A DNA stretch of 64,000 nt from JAAYYY01 sp964579295 (GTDB taxonomy: Bacteria > Chloroflexota > Anaerolineae > Promineifilales > Promineifilaceae). Position numbers and translations under genes: made by a program. The notes below the pieces were generated by a model. It had not been told where the DNA came from, did not search any database, and was given only the letters and a program-made list of their open reading frames with translations. Location: positions 1-64,000 of the forward strand of contig CAZOGK010000008.1 in assembly GCA_964579295.1 (NCBI GenBank). The letters run 5' to 3'. Positions 14,427 through 21,063 of this stretch are shown piece after piece (within the stretch, counting starts at the first letter, position 1; the number at the start of each line of letters is the position of its first letter).

Positions 14427-15140
14427 TTAGCGGCAGCCCGCCACTTCCGTCGCTCGTTCATAATGCACTTCCATGCCCAGGTACGGGGATGGGTCCAAGG
14501 TGTTGGCGAACTCCAGCTCGTTACGATAGCCGCCGGAGCCATTGTCCTGGACGATGGAGAAGTGCAGGTGCGTCCATACGCTGCGGGCACTGCCGCCGTT
14601 GTAATCGCCCGTGTAGCCCAGCAGCGTGCCCTGCTCCACGAACTGCTCCCGCGCTCCCGGCGGGAAGGCAGCGACGATAAAGCTGTCGCCGTCACGCGAT
14701 GCCATGTGTGTATAGTAGAGCCATAGCGGCCGGCCTGGCTGCAGCGGGTCGTCCGGCACGCGCTGGATGAGGCTGCTGACCCACGACGCCTCGCGGGTGA
14801 CGTAGCCGTCATAGGCGGCATAGACCGGGGTCACCCCCGGCTCGCCGGCGCTGAAGATGTCGATGCCCTGGTGCGGCCGGCTGGCCGAGTAGGGGCCGCG
14901 CGGGTCGGCGTAGAGCAGGCCGATGAAGCCATCGGCCGGCAGGATAAACGGCGCGCCCGGGCACGCATCGCGCTGCACCGTGACCAGCGCGGCGCGCGTC
15001 GCTTCGCCGCCGCGCCACCAGGCGACGAAACGGCGACCGGCCGGGTCGCGCAGCTCTAGCAGCAACCCGGCGGCGCGGATGCCAGCATAGAGGAGGGCAA
15101 GGGCCAGCAGGCCGGCGAGGAGACGTCGGCGCGTCAGCAT
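14427..15140 (-). CDS. M23-family (LytM-type) zinc metallopeptidase, membrane-anchored
   Basis: The protein has 237 residues. An N-terminal hydrophobic segment (about 8-28) anchors or exports it. The peptidase domain has the zinc ligands in RPHQGIDIF (His90, Asp94) and WTHLHFS (His193), with His145 and His191 as catalytic/transition-state residues. M23 enzymes cut Gly-containing or peptide cross-links in peptidoglycan. A -10-like TACACT ends 9 nt before the ATG, and no RBS is seen, so a leaderless message is likely. It converges on the methyltransferase. Confidence 0.9.
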   Translation of the reverse strand: MLTRRRLLAGLLALALLYAGIRAAGLLLELRDPAGRRFVAWWRGGEATRAALVTVQRDACPGAPFILPADGFIGLLYADPRGPYSASRPHQGIDIFSAGEPGVTPVYAAYDGYVTREASWVSSLIQRVPDDPLQPGRPLWLYYTHMASRDGDSFIVAAFPPGAREQFVEQGTLLGYTGDYNGGSARSVWTHLHFSIVQDNGSGGYRNELEFANTLDPSPYLGMEVHYERATEVAGCR

Positions 15141-15149
15141 AAGGCCGGA

Positions 15150-15155
15150 AGTGTA
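15150..15155 (-). promoter_or_regulatory. -10 box (TACACT) close to the M23 peptidase start
   Basis: TACACT on the minus strand ends 9 nt before the ATG at 15140, with no Shine-Dalgarno between. A clear -35 box is not visible. Confidence 0.35.
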
Positions 15156-15268
15156 GCACGTCCCCGGCCGGCAGACATGCGGCCGATAGGCTGTGAGACC
15201 TGTCAGCTATCCCAAAACCTGCACTGGTCTTGCTAACGGTGTTCTGGCGTCGCCGGCGGCGTTCCTGC

Positions 15269-15274
15269 TAAAAT
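15269..15274 (+). promoter_or_regulatory. -10 box (TAAAAT) of a probable leaderless promoter
   Basis: TAAAAT ends exactly 7 nt before the ATG at 15282 with no Shine-Dalgarno between. The -35 region is weak. Confidence 0.4.
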
Positions 15275-15281
15275 GGTCCCT

Positions 15282-15566
15282 ATGGACCTCACGATTCTCG
15301 GACCGGCAGTACTGGGGGTGGCGCTGGGTTACATTCTCATGATGATGTTTGTAGACCCGGACTACGATGGCTACTATGGCTTTTCCGACCGCTTTGAACC
15401 CTCCTGGAAAGGGGTGCTTATGTTTGTCGCGGTCGCCCTCAGCGCCGGCCTGATCGCCCAGTTCCCCGAATCACTGCGGCCATTTTCCGGCTATGCGCTG
15501 GGGGTCGGCATTGGCGTCTTTGCGCGGGAGCTGGTCCGCGTCGTCGCCATGCGCTTCTTTGACTGA
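15282..15566 (+). CDS. Small two-to-three-helix membrane protein of unknown function
   Basis: The protein has 94 residues. The hydrophobic segments are ILGPAVLGVALGYILMMMFV (about 4-23), GVLMFVAVALSAGLIAQF (about 45-62) and YALGVGIGVFARELV (about 72-86). Between the first two is an acidic/aromatic loop, DPDYDGYYGFSDRF. I do not recognise the family. ATG 15282 is preferred over ATG 15273 because the -10-like TAAAAT covers 15273, leaving the second ATG 7 nt downstream as a leaderless start. It is followed by a long palindrome and convergent with the GNAT/C45 operon. Confidence 0.65.
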   Translation: MDLTILGPAVLGVALGYILMMMFVDPDYDGYYGFSDRFEPSWKGVLMFVAVALSAGLIAQFPESLRPFSGYALGVGIGVFARELVRVVAMRFFD

Positions 15567-15575
15567 CCGTTCGCG

Positions 15576-15611
15576 CACCAGGGGCTGCCAGGCGCCTGGC
15601 AGCCCCTGGTG
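15576..15611. terminator. 36-bp perfect palindrome between convergent genes, probable bidirectional terminator
   Basis: Arms of 17 nt (15576-15592 and 15595-15611, CACCAGGGGCTGCCAGG and its exact complement) surround a CG centre. It lies between the stops of the small membrane protein and the last GNAT gene, 9 and 6 nt away. There is no T-tract, so it may act as a transcript-end structure rather than a classical terminator. Confidence 0.55.
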
Positions 15612-15617
15612 TGTCGC

Positions 15618-16580
15618 CTAACTTTGTGGTTCCAGCTCGAGGGCAAAGTCCATCCACGCTGGCTTGGGCTTATAGCCAAGCTGCAGGTTGAGCTGGAACA
15701 TCGGGTTGTTCTCCTCATTTCCCGTCTCAATCGCCTTAGCGCCGTAGGCCTGGGCGAAACGGACGCCGTGCACCTTTAGCGCCGTGGCGATACCGCGCCG
15801 CCGGTAGCTGCGCTTCACGCCAGTCAGACCCGTGTTCAGCCGCTCAGGATTAGCCAGGTTGCGCCATAAGTTGCTCATGCCAACGTAGTCGTCGCCGTCG
15901 AGCGCGACGTAGTAGGCTTCCGGCAAGAACTCTGGATTCTGCAGGACCGTCCGCTCATAATGGTCCAGGGCGATCGGCGTGAGCGGATCGGGCGAGGGAA
16001 CATCTTCGGTGAGCGTCGATTCCAGGTCATACGCCTTCTGCTTCCAATCCTCATCCTCGTCCTGCAGGGTCGCCAGTGTTTTGATGGTGATGCCATTCTC
16101 CAGCACCGCGCTCACCGTTGGCTCAAACCGCTTGAAGTCGAAGGCGGCGACCTCCAGCTCGCTGATCGGGTAGCGCATCAGGGGCTGGAAGCCGTGCTTC
16201 TCCAGAAAGCGCACCCCCTCCACCTGGTCCTCGCGCGTCTCGGCGACGATCTTCGCCGGGCGGAGCGGCTGCACCGTCTCGCAGAGCTGCTCGTAGAGGG
16301 CGCTGCCGATGCCGCGGCGGCGGTAGTCGGGATGGACGGAGACGATGAACAGGTACTTACCTTCCTGGAATGACCATTCCGGCTGGCGTATCGTGGCCCA
16401 GGCTACCATGCGCCCGCTCTCTCTGGCAACGAAACGCCGGAAAAAGTAGTCCAGATTGCGATTTTCGTCCCCATAGCGAATCTGGCCGACGGTATTCTTA
16501 TCGTCGGGCCAAATCGCATTATAGACTTCCACCAGCTGCTGGTAGCTATCGTCATCTGGCTCGAAAGGCTCAATTTGCAT
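15618..16580 (-). CDS. Double-GNAT acetyltransferase (paralog 3 of the GNAT/C45 operon)
   Basis: The protein has 320 residues with two GNAT domains. The first (about 1-155) has the acetyl-CoA loop YRRRGIGSALYEQL, and the second (about 170-315) has YRRRGIATALKVHGV. The C-terminal block AIETGNEENNPMFQLNLQLG is shared almost unchanged with the two upstream paralogs. The ATG at 16580 is chosen with GGAAAAGAA upstream; the preceding C45 gene ends 23 nt away. It is likely the last gene of the five-gene leftward operon. The two-domain layout recalls mycothiol-synthase-type acetyltransferases, but the substrate is unknown. Confidence 0.88.
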   Translation of the reverse strand: MQIEPFEPDDDSYQQLVEVYNAIWPDDKNTVGQIRYGDENRNLDYFFRRFVARESGRMVAWATIRQPEWSFQEGKYLFIVSVHPDYRRRGIGSALYEQLCETVQPLRPAKIVAETREDQVEGVRFLEKHGFQPLMRYPISELEVAAFDFKRFEPTVSAVLENGITIKTLATLQDEDEDWKQKAYDLESTLTEDVPSPDPLTPIALDHYERTVLQNPEFLPEAYYVALDGDDYVGMSNLWRNLANPERLNTGLTGVKRSYRRRGIATALKVHGVRFAQAYGAKAIETGNEENNPMFQLNLQLGYKPKPAWMDFALELEPQS

Positions 16581-16603
16581 CTTCAGTTCTTTTCCTATTC
16601 CTG

Positions 16604-17692
16604 TCACAGTTCGTGTTCCTCGTATTGATTGCGACACGGCGGGCCGTCGCTGATCCACATACGCCGTTGTGCGAGGTCCATGATGACCGAGGTGACGGTG
16701 CGGTATTGCTCGTCAATTGGCGCGGCCGGGTCCTCGTGGCGACAGATGGTGCGCGGCTCCGTGGTGTGGTCGCGCAGCGCCTCCTGCACATCCGCCAGCG
16801 TAACGGGCATGGCGGCGCGCAGCTGCTGCTCCAGCCGTTCGTGCCGGCCGCAGGAGTAGCGGCGAAAGTCCGGGTCCGGCGGCTCGACCACGCCCAGCGC
16901 CTCCGGATCGACAAAGTGGTTGGCGTGGACAATGCATCCCTCCTGCCACTGCAGCACATGGCTGCGCGTTGGCGCGGCTTCCACGTTGACGGCTGCGCCA
17001 GAGGCGGTGGCGATGAGGAAGTTGCCGGAACAGGCGCGTTCGCTGCTGTCCAGCACCGCCTGCGCCGCCGCCAGCGTCGTCTTTTGCAGGATCTCATAGC
17101 AGCGGACGTGAAAGGGCTTGTGCAGCCTGGCCCAGTTGTCGCCGATGGTCGATAGACCGTTAATAGCCAGACCAAGCCCGGCGTCGTTCAGCCCAATCTT
17201 GCCGCCAAAGATGCCGGCTTCGGTGAAAGCCAGCGTCGCCGGCTGGCCGGCAGCCGTCGTGTGCACCACCGCGCCCTGCACTTCGGGAATCCAGTCCCAG
17301 TTCTGCCCCAGCAGCAGGCGACCGCTGGCCGTGGCCTCCGGCGCCAGGGCGAAGGCGGTGCAGCCGTCGCCGTAAAGCTCCTGGGTGCGTACGACAAAGG
17401 CATCGTAAAGCAGCTCGTAGCGCACGTTCAGTGCTACAACCTCCAGCTCCGCGATGCCGGCGCCGGCGGCGATGCCGCGCATACCCTCCACATAGGCAGG
17501 GTTATGCGCGGCCATCGCCTGCGCATAGAGGGCGGCGCGCCGCAGCACTTCGCCGCGCGCCACGCCGCCCTCTCGCCAGAAGCGGTCGAAGTAGACGTCA
17601 CGATTGTGCAGGACACGGTCGCGCAGGGTTACCCCGTGCGCGCGGCCCTGCTCGTAGGGAGTGCCGCTGGCCCGCAGGAGAGGGAGCGTCAT
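16604..17692 (-). CDS. C45-family autoproteolytic acyltransferase/hydrolase (penicillin acyltransferase-like)
   Basis: The protein has 362 residues of the Ntn-hydrolase C45 family. The self-processing site is Gly110-Cys111 in ELYGDGCTAFAL; Cys111 becomes the N-terminal nucleophile after cleavage. Other family marks are GTPYEQGRAHG near the N-terminus, LLGQNWDW after the nucleophile, the GLNDAGLGLAINGL block and HANHF. Family members cleave or transfer acyl groups on amides such as isopenicillin N or acyl-amino compounds. The ATG overlaps the stop of the upstream GNAT (ATGA) and another GNAT follows, so it probably acts on the same acylated metabolite. The substrate is not deducible. Confidence 0.9.
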   Translation of the reverse strand: MTLPLLRASGTPYEQGRAHGVTLRDRVLHNRDVYFDRFWREGGVARGEVLRRAALYAQAMAAHNPAYVEGMRGIAAGAGIAELEVVALNVRYELLYDAFVVRTQELYGDGCTAFALAPEATASGRLLLGQNWDWIPEVQGAVVHTTAAGQPATLAFTEAGIFGGKIGLNDAGLGLAINGLSTIGDNWARLHKPFHVRCYEILQKTTLAAAQAVLDSSERACSGNFLIATASGAAVNVEAAPTRSHVLQWQEGCIVHANHFVDPEALGVVEPPDPDFRRYSCGRHERLEQQLRAAMPVTLADVQEALRDHTTEPRTICRHEDPAAPIDEQYRTVTSVIMDLAQRRMWISDGPPCRNQYEEHEL

Positions 17693-18744
17693 ACGCTTTC
17701 CTTTCCCTTAAGCTGGTTGCGGTACTCGACCATCGCGGGCAGCGAGCGGAAGCCAAGCTGCAGATTGAGGTCGAGCATCGGGTTGTTCTCTTCGTTGTCC
17801 GTGTCGACTTCGACCGCGCCGAAATCACGCGCATAGGTCAGTGCGCGCACCTTCATCGCCGTCGCTAGGCCGCGGCGGCGGTGGCTGCGCACCACGCCGG
17901 TCAGGCCGGTGCCCAGCTTGTCGCCGCGCGTCGAGTCGCGCCACAGACAGCTCAGTCCCACGTACTGGTCACCGTCGACGGCGATGAACCAGCCTTCGGC
18001 CAGGAAGTTGGGGCTGCTGAAGAGCTTCTTTTCCCACTCGTCAAACGGCATCTGGGTATGCCCATCCACCGAAGGTACGTCCTGTACGCAGGCCCAGTCG
18101 AGGTCGTACACCTTGCGCTTCCACTCCGGGTCGCTCTGGCTCAGGTCGGCCAGGCTCCTGACGACGATGCCGGCCTGCGCAACGCGAGCCACTTTGTCGG
18201 CAAAGGGCGCCGGGTCAAACTCTTGCGGGTTGATACGCGAGACAGGCATACGCAGGGCAGGGCTAAAGTCGCGCTTCTCCAGGAACTGCACGGCGCGCGT
18301 GCGGCTCTCGCGGGTCCAGCTGACAAGCTCTCCCGGTTCGCGCTGCGCCAGGTCGGCCATCAGGTAGCCCCAGAGAGCGCTGCCGTAGCCTTTGCGTTCC
18401 TGCTGCGGATGGACGCCGACCCAGATGAAGTATTTGTCCTCGCGAAACGACCACGACTGGTGGCCGTACTGGCCGAAGGCGACAACCTCGCCGTCGCGCT
18501 CGGCAATGAAGCGGCGCAGCAGGTGGGCGGGATTGCGACCGCTGTCCCAATGGCGCCAGTTCTCAACGGAATCGGCATGTTCCGGGTCAATGGCGTTGTC
18601 CACGCGCACTACCTCTTCGTAATCGGCGACACTGTTGAAGTCAAACGGCCGGACCGAAAGGGTCTTACCGCTGCGCAGCTTGAGGGAGGCGACGGCCTCT
18701 GCCGGTCGCTGCTGGACTGTTGTAGCTGACTGTTGTGAATACAT
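17689..18744 (-). CDS. Double-GNAT acetyltransferase (paralog 2)
   Basis: The protein has 351 residues. After a 30-residue leader, GNAT domain 1 (about 30-180) carries WVGVHPQQERKGYGSALWGYL. GNAT domain 2 (about 195-345) carries HRRRGLATAMKVRAL and VDTDNEENNPMLDLNLQLG. It is closely similar to the neighbouring paralog (18747-19844) along its whole length, including RPFDFNSVADYEEVVRVDNA and FDPAPFADK, so the pair is a tandem duplication. The start is 2 nt after the upstream stop, and the end overlaps the C45 gene. No substrate can be assigned. Confidence 0.88.
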   Translation of the reverse strand: MYSQQSATTVQQRPAEAVASLKLRSGKTLSVRPFDFNSVADYEEVVRVDNAIDPEHADSVENWRHWDSGRNPAHLLRRFIAERDGEVVAFGQYGHQSWSFREDKYFIWVGVHPQQERKGYGSALWGYLMADLAQREPGELVSWTRESRTRAVQFLEKRDFSPALRMPVSRINPQEFDPAPFADKVARVAQAGIVVRSLADLSQSDPEWKRKVYDLDWACVQDVPSVDGHTQMPFDEWEKKLFSSPNFLAEGWFIAVDGDQYVGLSCLWRDSTRGDKLGTGLTGVVRSHRRRGLATAMKVRALTYARDFGAVEVDTDNEENNPMLDLNLQLGFRSLPAMVEYRNQLKGKESV

Positions 18745-18746
18745 GG

Positions 18747-19844
18747 CTAATTCTCCTGAGCCGGTGAGTTGTCTGCTGGTAGCTGGCCGTTTGCATGTGC
18801 CAGCCTGCCGTCAAGTTGATTGGTCATGATCAGCTCGGCAGGAAGCGGCCGGAAGCCAAGCTGTAGATTAAGCTGGTACATCGGGTTGTTTTCCTCGTTG
18901 CCGGTGTCCACCGTGACGGCGCCGTAGGCGCGCGCAAACGAGAGGGCGTTGGCCTTCATGGCCGTCGCCACGCCGCGGCGGCGATGGCTGCGCTTGACGC
19001 CGGTAAAGCCGGTACCCAGGCGCCGGTCGTCGGTCAGGTCACGCCAGAGGACGCTGAGGCCCACGTACTCGTCGCCGTCCACGGCGACGAACCAGCCTTC
19101 GGGCAGCAGGTTGGGCATCCCCAACGTCTGCTGGTCGTAGACCTCGAACTCCACTTTCGTCACTTCGTCAATCGACGGGACATCCCTTTCGACTTCGGCC
19201 TCCAGCTCGTACATGCGGCGCTTCCAGTCCGGGTCGCGCTGCATCAGCTCGGCCAGGGTAACAACCCGGATTCCCGCGCGCTCGGCCGCAGCAATCTTCT
19301 CGGCAAACGGCGCCGGGTCGAACGTCTGCAAGTCGATGCGCGACATCTGTTCGCGCATGCGCAGCATGAAGCCCCGCTTCTGCAGGAAGTCGAGCGCCCG
19401 CGGGCGGTTCTCCCGCGTAAAGGTCACCAGCTCGGCCGGCTGGCGTTCGTCGAGCTGCTGCCGCAAGTAGTCCCACAAGGCGCGGCCGTAGCCCTTGCCC
19501 TGCTCGTCGGGATGGACGCCAACCCAGATATAGTAACGGTCGGGATGATAGGCCCAGTCGAGGTGGCCGTAGGAGCCATAGGCGACCATCTCATCATCCT
19601 GTTCCACGACGTAGCGACGGAAGAGATACTGAGGGTCGCGGTTCAGGTCCCAGTGCCGCCAGGAGTCGGCCGACTCCGGGAAATCGGGGTCAATGGCGTT
19701 GTTAATCGCCACGACGCGGCTGTAGTCTGAGCTGGCGCCAAAGTCGAACGGGCGCACGCGCACGGCGGCGCCGCTGCGCAGGCTGAGTGTCTCGCCCTGA
19801 GTCGCCGCGCGGGGCAGGTCGCTACTGGTCTGTTCGCTAATCAT
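18747..19844 (-). CDS. Double-GNAT acetyltransferase (paralog 1)
   Basis: The protein has 365 residues. GNAT domain 1 (about 25-175) contains WVGVHPDEQGKGYGRALWDYL. Domain 2 (about 190-340) contains HRRRGVATAMKANALSFARA and VDTGNEENNPMYQLNLQLG. The N-terminal 20 residues and the C-terminal tail (about 345-365) are low-complexity extensions absent from the paralog ending at 15618. It lies directly downstream of the HAD phosphatase (2 nt gap) and upstream of paralog 2 (2 nt gap), so translation is likely coupled. Confidence 0.88.
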   Translation of the reverse strand: MISEQTSSDLPRAATQGETLSLRSGAAVRVRPFDFGASSDYSRVVAINNAIDPDFPESADSWRHWDLNRDPQYLFRRYVVEQDDEMVAYGSYGHLDWAYHPDRYYIWVGVHPDEQGKGYGRALWDYLRQQLDERQPAELVTFTRENRPRALDFLQKRGFMLRMREQMSRIDLQTFDPAPFAEKIAAAERAGIRVVTLAELMQRDPDWKRRMYELEAEVERDVPSIDEVTKVEFEVYDQQTLGMPNLLPEGWFVAVDGDEYVGLSVLWRDLTDDRRLGTGFTGVKRSHRRRGVATAMKANALSFARAYGAVTVDTGNEENNPMYQLNLQLGFRPLPAELIMTNQLDGRLAHANGQLPADNSPAQEN

Positions 19845-19846
19845 GG

Positions 19847-20521
19847 CTACTTTTCCTCATCTTGATGTCGTTCTTCAGGTCGGGAAGGGCGGACGCCGAG
19901 GGCGGCCAGGGCCGCCGGCACGTCCAGGCCGGGCCGATAGTGCACGGCGTGCATACCAATGGCCTGGGCGGCGCCGACGTTGGCGGCGCTATCGTCGATA
20001 AAGACAGCCTCCGCGGGCTGCCGCCCGAGTCGGTCCAGGGTCAAGAGATAGATTTGTTCATCTGGTTTCATGACTTTCTCCTCAGCCGAGACCACGATCA
20101 GGTCGAAGTCGCCGGCTATCGGGTAGGTCCGCTCGAGGCTCACACGCAGACTGTCATTGAAATTGCTGATGATCGCCGTCTGGTATTGGGGTCGAAGCGA
20201 GCGAATATACGCTACCAATTCCTCGTCAAGGGCATCGCCGGCCCAGAAGTCGCTGCGAAAAGCGGCAAGCCGCTCTTCGTCAAGCTCTAGCTGGGCGGCC
20301 ACGTCCTGCCACAAAGCGGCTTCTGTCATGCGCCCTAGCTGCGCCCGTAGGCCGGCCGTGCTGTGAAAGACGAGCCATTCTGCCTGGCCCGGCTGCAGCG
20401 CCAGCTCACGTTCCCAGCGTTGCCGGCCGCTCCAATCATGGGTACGGACCAGCACGCCGCCGACGTCGAAGATGACCGCCCGGATGCCGGACGCAGACTC
20501 GCTGTAATTAGCGTGTGACAT
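19847..20521 (-). CDS. HAD-superfamily (subfamily IA) phosphohydrolase
   Basis: The protein has 224 residues from ATG 20521; an in-frame ATG at 20545 with GGAG upstream is an alternative. HAD motif I is VIFDVGGVL, where the second acidic residue of DxDx(T/V) is Gly, as in many proteins of this subclass. Motif II is IISNFN, the motif III lysine is in EKVMKPDEQIY and motif IV is VFIDDSAAN. The helical cap lies between about 35 and 95. It would dephosphorylate a small metabolite. It is the first gene of the GNAT/C45 operon, reached only if transcription passes two intrinsic terminators in the leader. Confidence 0.88.
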   Translation of the reverse strand: MSHANYSESASGIRAVIFDVGGVLVRTHDWSGRQRWERELALQPGQAEWLVFHSTAGLRAQLGRMTEAALWQDVAAQLELDEERLAAFRSDFWAGDALDEELVAYIRSLRPQYQTAIISNFNDSLRVSLERTYPIAGDFDLIVVSAEEKVMKPDEQIYLLTLDRLGRQPAEAVFIDDSAANVGAAQAIGMHAVHYRPGLDVPAALAALGVRPSRPEERHQDEEK

Positions 20522-20614
20522 GATTTGCCTTGTGCCGCCTGTCATTCAGGCGCTCCATCTCAACGACTGATGGCATCATGATGGTCATCTCCTGACTCAC
20601 GGGGCGCCCAAACA

Positions 20615-20659
20615 AAAAAGGACGCCGCTCCTGTCTCTCCAGGCGCCGGCGTCCTTTTT
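20615..20659 (-). terminator. Second leader terminator upstream of the HAD/GNAT operon
   Basis: A 13-bp perfect stem (AAAAAGGACGCCG 20615-20627 with CGGCGTCCTTTTT 20647-20659) is followed on the minus strand by TGTTT. It stands about 95 nt before the HAD start. A separate perfect 9-bp hairpin (20667-20687) lies just upstream of it. Confidence 0.85.
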
Positions 20660-20697
20660 CGGGTCGGCTGGCGCGGGTCGCGCCAGCAAGATGGATC

Positions 20698-20735
20698 AAA
20701 AAGGGCCGCAGGCACCTGGTGGTGCGTGCGGCCCT
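20698..20735 (-). terminator. First leader terminator upstream of the HAD/GNAT operon
   Basis: A 15-bp stem with one mismatch (20702-20716 with 20721-20735, loop TGGT) is followed on the minus strand by TTTTTG. It begins 22 nt after the stop of the small leader ORF. Confidence 0.85.
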
Positions 20736-20756
20736 GACATTCACGGAATCGTTATG

Positions 20757-20867
20757 TCAACAGCGCGCAAGCGCACCACTCCCAGGCAGGGGGTAATCTC
20801 CGCCGGCACGGCTGCCGACGGCGGTGATGAAGTGACGGGTGTGGTCATTCACCTGGTACGCCTCCAT
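20757..20867 (-). CDS. Candidate 36-residue leader peptide
   Basis: An ATG (20867; an in-frame GTG at 20879 would add MRFC-type residues) opens a small frame reading MEAYQVNDHTRHFITAVGSR, then AGGDYPLPGSGALARC and a TGA. It lies about 45 nt downstream of a near-consensus promoter and directly ahead of two tandem intrinsic terminators, the position of an attenuator peptide. There is no run of a single regulatory codon. Either it is a translated leader controlling the HAD/GNAT/C45 operon, or the promoter-to-terminator segment is an independent small transcript. I do not recognise the peptide. Confidence 0.4.
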   Translation of the reverse strand: MEAYQVNDHTRHFITAVGSRAGGDYPLPGSGALARC

Positions 20868-20912
20868 GCAAAACCTCACAATACTGCTGCGCACAATCGC
20901 GCTAACCCAGAC

Positions 20913-20942
20913 ACTTTAGCATAGCCGTGGCGCGGCTGTCAA
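20913..20942 (-). promoter_or_regulatory. Near-consensus extended -10 promoter of the leader/HAD-GNAT-C45 operon
   Basis: On the minus strand TTGACA (20942-20937) and TAAAGT (20918-20913) have an 18-nt spacer ending in TGC, giving an extended -10 (TGC-TAAAGT). It is the only perfect -35 hexamer I noticed in the window. Confidence 0.8.
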
Positions 20943-21000
20943 GAGGGCCCTGGAATTTGTGTGACTGTCTGGGACTCACAGGGGTAGGAGGTGAAAAGTA

Positions 21001-21052
21001 GAACGTTGAAAGCGGCTTTCTTCCAGCCTCTTACTTCCAGCTTTCAACGTTC
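21001..21052. repeat. Inverted repeat downstream of the dehydrogenase-kinase fusion gene
   Basis: Perfect 12-bp arms GAACGTTGAAAG (21001-21012) and CTTTCAACGTTC (21041-21052) are separated by 28 nt. It is 12 nt after the fusion gene stop and about 60 nt before the divergently placed leader promoter. It could be a weak terminator or part of a dispersed repeat. Confidence 0.5.
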
Positions 21053-21063
21053 AATTCCCCAGC

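Noticed and set aside
20508..20744. 78-codon minus-strand frame covering the leader terminators
   Set aside because: It runs through two strong hairpins and their T-tracts and has no start signal; at most its last 23 codons before the HAD gene could be a short upstream frame, without supporting evidence.
20546..20942. T-box riboswitch controlling the HAD/GNAT operon
   Set aside because: The tandem terminators and leader position fit a T-box, but the conserved AGGGTGGNACCGCG antiterminator sequence and a specifier loop are not found.
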